A stretch of 64,000 bases of DNA. It comes from Chryseobacterium viscerum (GTDB lineage Bacteria; Bacteroidota; Bacteroidia; Flavobacteriales; Weeksellaceae). Location of the stretch: positions 124,001 to 188,000 of the forward strand of contig NZ_PPEG02000008.1 of NCBI RefSeq assembly GCF_002899945.2. The letters run 5' to 3'. The notes below the pieces were generated by a model that searched no databases, was not told where the DNA came from, and saw nothing but the letters and a program-made list of their open reading frames with translations. Position numbers and translations under genes: made by a program. Each line of letters begins with the position of its first letter. Within the stretch, counting starts at the first letter, position 1. Below, piece after piece: positions 1-7,398 of this stretch.

Positions 1-254
1 CCATGAATATAAATAATAGCTGATGAATTCTCTGTTTTTGCCCCATTAGGACGGTAAATCCGAATAGGAATCTGATGGTTTTCCTGCTGAATATTCAATT
101 CTTCAATCATTGCCACTGATTCTTTCTTACCGTTAAGCTGGAAACACATCGTTTCAAGATATTTGCGGACTCCATCTAAAGAATTTTGTGGATTGAACGG
201 CTGTATTGTTTCTAAATGATTTAAAATCTGTGTTATTTTAGGAGTTAATTGCAT
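1..254 (-). CDS. alpha/beta hydrolase (esterase/lipase type), 5' part only
   Basis: Only the first 84 or so residues are present; the frame leaves the window at base 1. Translation from the ATG at 254 begins MQLTPKITQILNHLE and reaches IRIYRPNG, a short linker and then SAIIYIH, after which the next bases are GG. A beta strand ending YIHGG after an 'I.IYRP.G' strand is the usual lead-in to the oxyanion-hole HGG of the hormone-sensitive-lipase-like (abhydrolase_3) family; the catalytic triad would lie outside the window. The gene is divergent from an HxlR regulator, and a 20-bp palindrome at 291-310 sits just upstream of its start, so it may be that regulator's target (inference). Family call is moderately firm, substrate unknown. 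Confidence 0.7.
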   Translation of the reverse strand, partial: MQLTPKITQILNHLETIQPFNPQNSLDGVRKYLETMCFQLNGKKESVAMIEELNIQQENHQIPIRIYRPNGAKTENSSAIIYIH

Positions 255-290
255 TTTGATTTTGATTTAAGTTATTATTATGTCTGCGGA

Positions 291-310
291 GAACAGTAGC
301 GCTATTGTTC
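291..310. promoter_or_regulatory. palindrome upstream of the hydrolase gene (possible operator)
   Basis: GAACAGTAGCGCTATTGTTC is a 20-bp inverted repeat with 9 of 10 base pairs matching and no spacer. It lies 37 bp upstream of the hydrolase start, between that gene and the divergent regulator gene. Such a site suits a dimeric regulator, but which protein binds is unknown. Confidence 0.45.
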
Positions 311-361
311 TTTATGGCAGTATATTTTCTGTTTCGATGAACAAAATTAAATCTCAAACCT

Positions 362-369
362 TACATTTG
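362..369 (+). promoter_or_regulatory. Bacteroidetes -7 box for the HxlR gene
   Basis: TACATTTG fits the Bacteroidetes primary-sigma -7 consensus TAnnTTTG and lies 45 bp before the ATG of the regulator gene, predicting a transcript start near 376. The palindrome at 394-413 would then lie in the leader, where a bound regulator could block transcription. Confidence 0.5.
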
Positions 370-393
370 CATTGTATACAGCTAAATGTATGG

Positions 394-413
394 TACTAAC
401 AAATTTGTAAGTA
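394..413. promoter_or_regulatory. putative HxlR operator abutting the regulator's start codon
   Basis: TACTAACAAATTTGTAAGTA is a 20-bp palindrome broken at only one symmetric base pair, and it ends on the base before the ATG at 414. HxlR/YodB-family proteins bind TACT...AGTA inverted repeats near their own promoters, so autoregulation is the natural reading (inference). Confidence 0.55.
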
Positions 414-797
414 ATGGGTAAAATAAAAGAGAATTCAACGAATAATATCAACCGGCAATATATACAGGGATGTGATTTAAGTTATGCAGTATGCAGAATC
501 GGAGGCCGATGGAAGCTGATTATTTTAAACAAGTTAAAAGACGGAAAATTGCGCTTCAGCGAGCTTAGAAACTCTATTTCAGGAATAACGGAAAGAATGC
601 TTACCCTTCAGCTGAGAGAACTGGAAAAAGAAAGCTTAGTAACGAGAACAGTTCACGCAGAAGTTCCACCAAGGGTAGATTATGAATTGACCGCTATAGC
701 CAGAGAGCTTATTCCCATATGGAAACAGCTTGATGAATGGGGAGGAAGACACAGAGAATTGATGCAGGCACAGGAAGAAGCCGGAGAATTAAAATAA
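414..797 (+). CDS. HxlR family winged-helix transcriptional regulator
   Basis: The 127-residue protein has the standard HxlR layout: a cysteine near the N-terminus (GCDLSYAV, about residue 20), the 'IGGRWKLIILNKLKDGKLRFSELR' region where helix 1 leads into the winged helix, then 'GITERMLTLQLRELEKESLVTR' as recognition helix and wing, and a short C-terminal dimer helix. Family members often sense electrophiles or redox stress through that cysteine. Length is normal. The ATG at 414 follows a TACATTTG promoter box and a palindromic site. The divergent alpha/beta hydrolase is the most likely target besides the gene itself. The exact inducer cannot be read from sequence. Confidence 0.9.
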   Translation: MGKIKENSTNNINRQYIQGCDLSYAVCRIGGRWKLIILNKLKDGKLRFSELRNSISGITERMLTLQLRELEKESLVTRTVHAEVPPRVDYELTAIARELIPIWKQLDEWGGRHRELMQAQEEAGELK

Positions 798-802
798 AAA
801 AT

Positions 803-837
803 TTTGGGGGATTTTATCTGCGATAAAATCCCCCAAA
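803..837 (-). terminator. strong hairpin between convergent hxlR-type and MFS genes
   Basis: A 16-bp perfect stem (803-818 with 822-837, loop TGC) contains five G:C pairs in a row. On the minus strand it is followed by a T-rich run (complement of the A tract at 791-800), so it mainly ends the MFS transcript; it may also stop the plus-strand gene. Confidence 0.75.
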
Positions 838-872
838 CTTAAAAGAATCAGAAATGTAAAATAAATTCTGAT

Positions 873-2057
873 TTATGCTTTATTGACTCTTTTACAAAAC
901 AGAATATGTGCGATCAAAGCCAATACACCAAATACAGTTCCCACAAGGCATACTCCACTCCATTGAGCTTTTTGCCATGCAATAGAAGCCAGCCAGGTTC
1001 CCAATGATCCGCCAATGAAATAGGAAACCATATACACCGTATTCAACCTGTTTACAGCATTTGATTTAATCAGAAAATAATTGGTCTGGTTCATAATATG
1101 GCTCGATTGTACTCCCAGATCAACAAGAATAACTCCTACAATCAGTCCCCAATAGGTTTCTCCTGCAAAATAGGTAAAGCCCCAGCTTCCTATGACAATC
1201 AGTAAAGAATACAATATAATTCGGTTAATATCCAGATACTTTTGAAGTTTTCCCACCTTTGCCGCCGCTAAAGCGCCTACTGCTCCTGCCAACCCAAAGC
1301 TTCCTACAACGGAAGATCCCGCATTGAAAGGCGGTTTTTCCATATGGAAAACCAATGTTGTAAACAATGCACACATAGACCCGAATGCCATTGCTCCACG
1401 GAATGATGCCAGCTGAAGAATAGGTTGTGTTCTGGCAAGATGGGCAACAGAACGCATCAGCTCTTTGTAGCTCCCTTTAAAATTAGGGGACAGCTCAGGA
1501 AGCATTTTATATACAGCCAGCCACACCAGGATCATCAGCCCTGCCGCAATACCAAACATCGCTCTCCATCCCCATACTTCTCCTACAATTCCTCCTACAA
1601 AACGGGAAAGAAGAATTCCCAGTAACAATCCAGACATCACCAATCCGATATTGGATGATTTTTCTTTATCTGAAGAAAGTTCTGCTGCAATAGGAACAAA
1701 AAGTTGTGGAATAACCGAGGTAGCTCCAATCAATAGACTGGCTGCATACAACATCCATAACTCAGTAGCAAAAGTCATCCATAAGAGCGATCCAAAAACC
1801 AGAAACAGGTCTATTAAAATTAATCTCTTTCGGAAAAACTTATCTCCTAATGGAACAATCAGCAACAGTCCCAATGCATACCCTATCTGAGTAAGCACCG
1901 ATATTTTGCTGGCAGCACTTTCAGAAACCTTAAAATCTTCCGAAATAAGCGCCAACAAGGGCTGGTTATAATAATTGTTGGCCACTACAAGCCCGGAAAT
2001 AATAGCCATTAGCCAGATGACAGTCCGGGAAATACCTTGGGAAGAATTCTCCTGCAT
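873..2057 (-). CDS. MFS transporter (12-TM exporter)
   Basis: This 394-residue protein shows about twelve hydrophobic segments and opens with a cytoplasmic tail leading into 'VIWLMAIISGLVVANNYYNQPLLALI', typical of the YgaY/AraJ-like DHA1 branch of the major facilitator superfamily. The loop 2-3 signature appears as 'GDKFFRKRLILID' (around residue 70). Members export drugs, sugars or metabolites by proton antiport; the substrate here is unknown. The gene converges on the HxlR gene and ends at the strong hairpin at 803-837. TCTGACA-N18-TGTCAGA lies at 2093-2124, upstream of its ATG, and could be an operator. Confidence 0.88.
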   Translation of the reverse strand: MQENSSQGISRTVIWLMAIISGLVVANNYYNQPLLALISEDFKVSESAASKISVLTQIGYALGLLLIVPLGDKFFRKRLILIDLFLVFGSLLWMTFATELWMLYAASLLIGATSVIPQLFVPIAAELSSDKEKSSNIGLVMSGLLLGILLSRFVGGIVGEVWGWRAMFGIAAGLMILVWLAVYKMLPELSPNFKGSYKELMRSVAHLARTQPILQLASFRGAMAFGSMCALFTTLVFHMEKPPFNAGSSVVGSFGLAGAVGALAAAKVGKLQKYLDINRIILYSLLIVIGSWGFTYFAGETYWGLIVGVILVDLGVQSSHIMNQTNYFLIKSNAVNRLNTVYMVSYFIGGSLGTWLASIAWQKAQWSGVCLVGTVFGVLALIAHILFCKRVNKA

Positions 2058-2092
2058 TATGTTACAATTTTATTTGAATCAATAGAAAGTGA

Positions 2093-2124
2093 TCTGACAT
2101 TTGATCATCATGTAGACTGTCAGA
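2093..2124. promoter_or_regulatory. inverted repeat upstream of the MFS gene
   Basis: TCTGACA (2093-2099) and TGTCAGA (2118-2124) form a perfect 7-bp inverted repeat with an 18-nt spacer, 36 bp upstream of the MFS start codon. It may be an operator or a leader hairpin; nothing identifies the binding protein. Confidence 0.3.
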
Positions 2125-2314
2125 TTTTTGAGACCTCAAAGATAATCATTAAAAAAAGAAAATTTCGGTACCCTGACTTTACATTTTTATGAATGATACA
2201 GGATTTTTTGATAAATACAATAGTCTCAGTATACTGCTGTATGATTGTTTTTATTGATGATATATATCGATGAAAAACCTTTTGAATATTAGAAATATTA
2301 AGGAAATTTGCATC

Positions 2315-3046
2315 ATGAAAATCATTCCGCTCAAAGAAGGCAATTTTTCGGCTAGTAAATCCAAAGACTTCACTCTTTTAACAGAAGAAAATTTTGATAA
2401 AATTGGAGGAATCAAAATGTCTGTTCAGCCGTTTCTTATCATTACAGAAAATGATTATATCCTTCTGGATGCAGGGATTGGCTGGAAAGATGAGTCCGGA
2501 AAAACGGTGGTTTCAGAAATTCTGGAAAGAGAAAATATCCGTCCTGAACAAATCACAAAACTCTTGTTATCTCACCTTCATAAAGATCATATTGAAGGAG
2601 CTGTGAAGCTTACAGAGAGTGGTTTTGAAGCAGCTTTTCCGAATGCACAGATTTATATCCAGAAACGAGAGCTGGATTTTGCGATGGAAAAGAAAGGCAA
2701 TCCTTCTTTTGATTTTGATATGCTGGAAAAACTGATTCAGCTTCCCAATATTACCTGGATGAGTGAAGATAAAGGACAAATCACGGATGAAATTTTCTAT
2801 GAAGTGGTGGGTGGCCATACTCCTTTTATGCAGGTTTTTTGGATCAGAGAAAATGAAGAAACCGTTTTTTATGGGGCCGATGATCTTCCCCAGGCTTCTT
2901 ATCTAAAATATCATTTAGCTTATAAAAGTGATTTCGATGGCAGAAAAGCCATGGAATTACGACTTCAATGGGAAAAAGAAGCCAGAGAAAACAATTGGAA
3001 AATTCTTCTTTATCACGATCTGGATAAAGCGATTCTGGAATTATAA
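2315..3046 (+). CDS. MBL fold metallo-hydrolase
   Basis: The metallo-beta-lactamase zinc motif is explicit: 'LLLSHLHKDHIEGAV' (HxHxDH), preceded by the strand 'YILLDAGIG' and followed by a later metal-ligand segment 'EVVGGHTPFMQVF' and 'VFYGADDLP'. The set fits quorum-quenching-lactonase / glyoxalase-II-like hydrolases, with no recognisable substrate signature. The frame is open from an ATG at 2270, but I prefer the ATG at 2315 (MKIIPLKEGNFSASKSKDF), which follows an AAGGAA stretch and gives the normal N-terminal strand; the upstream 15 residues look untranslated. Cytoplasmic, no signal peptide. Confidence 0.85.
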   Translation: MKIIPLKEGNFSASKSKDFTLLTEENFDKIGGIKMSVQPFLIITENDYILLDAGIGWKDESGKTVVSEILERENIRPEQITKLLLSHLHKDHIEGAVKLTESGFEAAFPNAQIYIQKRELDFAMEKKGNPSFDFDMLEKLIQLPNITWMSEDKGQITDEIFYEVVGGHTPFMQVFWIRENEETVFYGADDLPQASYLKYHLAYKSDFDGRKAMELRLQWEKEARENNWKILLYHDLDKAILEL

Positions 3047-3062
3047 ATCAAGAAAAAATGGT

Positions 3063-3404
3063 TTAAATTTCATTAAACCATTTGTAGATATCAAATTCAG
3101 AAGCGATGTTGAGTTTTTTTCTGATCCTGTTTTTCCTGTTTTGTATAGCTTTTGGAGTAACAAAGATGCAGGTTGCAATTTCCTTTGTTGTCATATTCAG
3201 CTTCAGGTAAATACAAAAGATCAGTTCAGAATTTTTAAGGCTGGGCTGTATAGCAGATAATTTTTTTAAAAAATCGGGATATACCAATCTGAATTTATTC
3301 AGTAAACGAGGCGAATTGGCTTTGGCTAGTGCTACTATTTCGTCCTGTACACGAATTTTCTGGTCCAAATCATCCAAGTTAGTTTCAGGTTTTCTATTTT
3401 TCAT
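3063..3404 (-). CDS. stand-alone LuxR-type helix-turn-helix protein
   Basis: The 113-residue product is a charged N-terminal helical segment followed by a GerE/LuxR-like HTH: 'LKNSELIFCIYLKLNMTTKEIATCIFVTPKAIQNRKNRIRKKLNI'. In Flavobacteriia this output domain usually closes much longer proteins with a signal peptide, TPR repeats, a membrane segment and a coiled coil. Here there is no TPR part upstream, so it is either a free-standing regulator or a remnant of a larger gene. The frame is intact with a clean ATG, so I call it coding. The gene converges on the MBL hydrolase with 16 bp between the stops. Confidence 0.72.
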   Translation of the reverse strand: MKNRKPETNLDDLDQKIRVQDEIVALAKANSPRLLNKFRLVYPDFLKKLSAIQPSLKNSELIFCIYLKLNMTTKEIATCIFVTPKAIQNRKNRIRKKLNIASEFDIYKWFNEI

Positions 3405-3943
3405 AATATTTTTTCATCTCTACTTATTTTAGATGCACTATATTTTGTGCATCAGGATAAAGTCTTTTTCTCCGATCAATCTGTTTCATGATAATTTAAT
3501 ATCAAAACAAAATGATTTCTATGTATTCATAAATGCAATATAACTTGATGATTTACAACACCTATTTATTTTTAACAAATGGTGAATGTAGAAAATCACA
3601 TGTATGAATTTCGTTTTAATTTTATATAGACAAAGAAAGAAAAAATGATTAAAATTTTGTTAAAACTGTATACCACATAGATACCACGTTACGCCCTAAA
3701 CAAAATATCATAACGGCTTTTATCAGCCTGTTTCCAATTATCAGCTTTGCTATTTTAATTATTGTAAATGTAAAGGCTTCCTACGTTTACTTTTTATGAT
3801 CTCGATCAATGTTTTGGGCTTAATATAAACATAGTTGTGACCAATGAATAGAAATAGATAAGTAAGAATAGTAAAACAGATGAAAAAGGATTCTTTAAAA
3901 GAAAAAAAGCCGGATTTATTTTAAATCCGGCTTTCCAATATAA
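3405..3943. other. 539-bp gene-free region with one FNR-like box
   Basis: No convincing reading frame is present. It holds one notable site, ATGATCTCGATCAA at 3796-3809 (TGAT-N4-ATCA), which resembles the FNR-like boxes at 11880-11916, and the terminator hairpin at 3906-3934. The only start-like frame, at 3880 reading into the hairpin, is 14 codons and not credible. I see nothing else. Confidence 0.5.
3906..3934 (-). terminator. terminator of the TerB-C/ATPase/helicase operon
   Basis: Perfect 13-bp stem (3906-3918 with 3922-3934, 3-nt loop) containing GCCGG. The A run at 3902-3908 becomes a U tract on the minus strand, placing it 10 bp past the helicase stop codon. Confidence 0.85.
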
Positions 3944-6085
3944 TTATTGATTATTTTCTATAAGTTTCAAATCTTTGAGATAGGCATGACAGCCTTCAAA
4001 ATCGAAATATTTTTCCTTCAAAACTTTTACCTGATAGTTTACAGGAAGATACTTTCCCCACTTAGAAAAGTCGATGATTTGGGGACTGTTTTCTAATAAA
4101 TCGGTCAGAATTTCATCTATATTCTGACCTATATCAGAACGGGCTAAGGCTGTTTTTAGCTCTTCTGCGGTATGGTCTTCTATTTCAAAGGAGCTGTCTT
4201 TATCATCCAGTGTACTTTCTATCTTCAACCCATCCAATAGTAATTTTAAGGTTCTGTTGATCTTTGAACTTGTAAAAGAATAGAAAGTCAGCTTTTCGTT
4301 ATGATCCAATAATGGTCTCTCCTTTTTGAAATCATTGATGGTAAACGAAGAAAATTCACTTCGCAAAAGAAGAATGATTTGCTGGGCAGCCTCGTCCAGA
4401 AAGTCGTATTGCTCTTTTGACATAAGAATCTCAAGCATCTTTTCCCTGATCTGATAAGCAGTATCTGCAGCATCTCCAGAAAACTTAGGCTTTTTCCCGT
4501 CTTTAGCAGGGAGCACTTCTATTTTTTTCGTTTGATAATCAATATCCTTTATGCTCCATATTTTAGCAGAGAGATAAATATTTTCATTCTCTCTTATCTG
4601 TGGGGATAGAGGCAGTTCTCCGATTTTCACTCCGCCGCTGGAAACTTTAAAAAATACAGGCGTATCAAAAAGGCTGTAAAAATCTTTATTGTTTACCACT
4701 TCCTCTCCTTCCATTCCAATGATGAGTTCGTGACCTAATTTTTCAAAAAAATCAATACTTGTAAGATATCTGATCACGTCTTCTGTTTCTTCAGTACTGA
4801 TATTTGAAAATGTTGAATTTCCAGCAATTTCATCTAGAAGCTGAGTCATAGAAACCCCTGAAGACCCCTTCACAATAGACAAAAGCTGATGAACCAACAC
4901 ATCATAAGGTTTTTTGTTTACAGAAACCGGTTCTATGTATTGTTCCTGATAGAGCATCCAGCAGGCCAAAGACTGCAATAAACTCCAAGGTTCTGTAGCA
5001 TAGAGAAACAGATTGCTCGCTTTCCCCTCTCTTCTCCCGCTTCTTCCTACTCTTTGAATTAAAGAAGCAATACTGTGAGTAGCATCAATCTGTACCACAT
5101 CATCTACATTTCCAATATCAATTCCAAGTTCCAGCGTTGAAGTACAGGAAATACAGAAGTTCTGTAACGTAGAATTTTTAGCAAAAAACTCAACATATTC
5201 ACGGACTTCCTTGTCTACAGAAGAGTGATGTGAAAAATAATTCTTGTGACCGCCTACTTTCTCTGAAATCTGCTTCAGTTTCACGGCTACTTCTTCCACT
5301 CTTCCGCGGGCATTCGGAAATATTAAAACTTTACGATCTCTGGTCCTGATGTACAGATCTTTTAATAAGGGTAATGGCAGTTCTTCAACAGAGCCTGCAA
5401 AATATTTAAATAAGACATTAATCGGCTTGGGAGTAGTGTCTCTGATGACTTTTGTACGGTCCGTATCTCCAAGAAATTCTTTCAGTTCAATGTATTGACT
5501 CGCATCACTTACGGTAGCCGAAAGTCCTACAATACTGAATTTCTTGATGTTGATCTTTTGAAGGCGGTTCAGTAAGGACTGCAGATGAGTTCCCCTGTCT
5601 GAGCCTAAAAAAGAATGAATTTCATCAATAACAATATATTCCAAAGTAGAAAACAGATGGTGTAGATTATAAGGCTTATTCACAAACATGGCTTCCAGAG
5701 ACTCCGGAGTGATGAGAACAATACCTTCCGGGCTTTTCAGAAGGCGGTCTTTGGCACCTTTAGAAGCTTCACCATGCCATTTCGTAACAGGAACGTCCAG
5801 ATATTCACAAAGGCTTTCCACCCGAAGAAACTGGTCGTTGATCAAAGCAATCAGAGGTGAAATATAGAGAACTTTCACACCCGGTTCTTTAAAATTAACC
5901 TTGGATAAAATAGGCAGAAAAGCAGCCTCAGTTTTCCCTGAAGCTGTTCTGGATATTAAAATATAATTGTTGTCAGTAGAAATAATCCTTTGGATAGAAG
6001 CCTCCTGAATAGGTCTCAGGCTCTCCCATTTTTTATCCCGGATATATTTTCTGATGGGTTCAGAAAGCAGATTGAAGGCTGTCAT
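3944..6085 (-). CDS. Lhr/BrxHI-like superfamily 2 DEAD/DEAH helicase
   Basis: At 713 residues, the helicase core fills the first half: Q-like motif 'LRPIQEASI' (about 24), Walker A 'RTASGKT' (46-52), DEIH box (154-157), 'GLSAT' (187-191), motif V 'TSTLELGIDIG', and motif VI 'QRVGRSGRR' (344-352). The DEIH box and the 'SLIQRVGRSGRR' block are typical of Lhr-type helicases and of BrxHI, the helicase that accompanies the BrxD ATPase in type 2 BREX loci (family knowledge). The C-terminal ~350 residues are unassigned. Its ATG overlaps the ATPase stop by 4 bp, so the two are translationally coupled. Last gene of the operon, followed by a strong terminator. Confidence 0.85.
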   Translation of the reverse strand: MTAFNLLSEPIRKYIRDKKWESLRPIQEASIQRIISTDNNYILISRTASGKTEAAFLPILSKVNFKEPGVKVLYISPLIALINDQFLRVESLCEYLDVPVTKWHGEASKGAKDRLLKSPEGIVLITPESLEAMFVNKPYNLHHLFSTLEYIVIDEIHSFLGSDRGTHLQSLLNRLQKINIKKFSIVGLSATVSDASQYIELKEFLGDTDRTKVIRDTTPKPINVLFKYFAGSVEELPLPLLKDLYIRTRDRKVLIFPNARGRVEEVAVKLKQISEKVGGHKNYFSHHSSVDKEVREYVEFFAKNSTLQNFCISCTSTLELGIDIGNVDDVVQIDATHSIASLIQRVGRSGRREGKASNLFLYATEPWSLLQSLACWMLYQEQYIEPVSVNKKPYDVLVHQLLSIVKGSSGVSMTQLLDEIAGNSTFSNISTEETEDVIRYLTSIDFFEKLGHELIIGMEGEEVVNNKDFYSLFDTPVFFKVSSGGVKIGELPLSPQIRENENIYLSAKIWSIKDIDYQTKKIEVLPAKDGKKPKFSGDAADTAYQIREKMLEILMSKEQYDFLDEAAQQIILLLRSEFSSFTINDFKKERPLLDHNEKLTFYSFTSSKINRTLKLLLDGLKIESTLDDKDSSFEIEDHTAEELKTALARSDIGQNIDEILTDLLENSPQIIDFSKWGKYLPVNYQVKVLKEKYFDFEGCHAYLKDLKLIENNQ

Positions 6086-7398
6086 AGTTCTTCAATACTG
6101 TCTAACAGAATAAGATCACTCGGCCTTTCGTCTGCGATTTCAATTTCCCCGAAAAGCCTTCTTTTATCCACTTCCGGATTTTGTCTGATGATATTAAGGA
6201 TATTCAAAAAGTCTCTGATCACTTCTCTTGGGGTCAGGAATTCTGCAGCACCAGGTTTGTTGAAAATTTCTTCCATAAAAGCAGAAATTTCTTCATCCGT
6301 AATATTCAGTTCTGTTTTATAATTAAAATCAAAGATGAGCTTCAGTTTTTTAAGCAGCACAAAAATTTCATTATGATTCAGAGGCATCAGTTTGATCACA
6401 GGCTGTGCAAAATCACGAAGCTCAGTGGTTTCAAATTTATTGGATTCTAGTCTTGTTTTTAAAGCCTGATAGCTGAAAAGTCCTCTCCTTTCGTTTTCCA
6501 GAAATTCTTTTGTCCCGGCAAAATTGATAAAAAGATTGGCCACTTTCCCCTGGAAACAGTCATTATAAATAGATAAGATTTTTTCATAGTTTTTATCACG
6601 GGTAGCCGTAACAGAGATCTTATAGAGATTGATGGCTTCATCCAGATTGATCATAAAACCACTGTAGCCCATGCTTACAAAAAGCTTACAGAAGTTTTTG
6701 AGCATGTCATAATAATTAGAGTCATTGATAATCTCCCTGATTCCGAGGTCTTGTCTGGCTTCCGTTTTCGTGCTGTATTCGCCTTTCAGCCACTTCAAAG
6801 CATTTCTGCGCAAGAGCTCATCTCCTTTGATATAGCCTTCATAGTATTTTACAATAGCAGACCCGAAATCAAAACCGCCAACTTCTGTAATCTCGTTTAC
6901 CGTTTTCATAATAGAATTCTGAATCAGACTGAGATACTGATCATTTCGGATGTCTATCAGAGAAATATGGTTTTCCTCTGCTGTTTTTACAATCACCTGC
7001 TCAATCCATTTTTCAAGTAAAGTCTGCAAAGCTCCGCCTTCCGGCTTCGTCTGGATCGCAATATTATCCATAATAGCAGAATATAGGATCACGCTTTTCC
7101 CGTCATTGGAATAAAGCCTGTTATCGGGTGTAAAATCGGCATTGGCAACCACAAACTTCTGTTTTAAAGCCACAGTATTCAAAAGATGGAGCATAAAAGA
7201 TTTTCCGCTACCGAAATCTCCGATCCAGAATTTTACAAGACTGAGGCCGTTTTTAACGTCTTCCAGAGAGCTGATAAAAGCATGTATTTCTTCAGATCTT
7301 CCTACCGTAATATGTTGTACTCCTATTTTCGGAACGACTCCGCTTATCAGTGAATTGATAATGGAAGTTGCTTCTTTAGGTTTAATATTGTCAATCAT
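6082..7398 (-). CDS. P-loop ATPase of the BrxC/BrxD (DUF2791) type
   Basis: This 438-residue protein has a Walker A 'GDFGSGKS' at 60-67 and a Walker B 'FMINLDEA' at 248-255. The sequence before the P-loop, 'GVQHITVGRSEEIHAF', and the 'FWIGDFGSGKSFML' block are characteristic of the DUF2791 / BREX ATP-binding family. Such ATPases are large AAA-like proteins that work beside helicases in phage-defence loci (family knowledge; the role here is inferred). It starts inside the end of the TerB-C-like gene (8-bp overlap) and ends inside the helicase start (4-bp overlap), which strongly suggests one mRNA and a fixed protein ratio. Confidence 0.82.
   Translation of the reverse strand: MIDNIKPKEATSIINSLISGVVPKIGVQHITVGRSEEIHAFISSLEDVKNGLSLVKFWIGDFGSGKSFMLHLLNTVALKQKFVVANADFTPDNRLYSNDGKSVILYSAIMDNIAIQTKPEGGALQTLLEKWIEQVIVKTAEENHISLIDIRNDQYLSLIQNSIMKTVNEITEVGGFDFGSAIVKYYEGYIKGDELLRRNALKWLKGEYSTKTEARQDLGIREIINDSNYYDMLKNFCKLFVSMGYSGFMINLDEAINLYKISVTATRDKNYEKILSIYNDCFQGKVANLFINFAGTKEFLENERRGLFSYQALKTRLESNKFETTELRDFAQPVIKLMPLNHNEIFVLLKKLKLIFDFNYKTELNITDEEISAFMEEIFNKPGAAEFLTPREVIRDFLNILNIIRQNPEVDKRRLFGEIEIADERPSDLILLDSIEEL

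Noticed and set aside
3880..3924. A 14-codon frame ending inside the terminator hairpin at 3906-3934
   Set aside because: Too short, no family features, and it overlaps a clear terminator.
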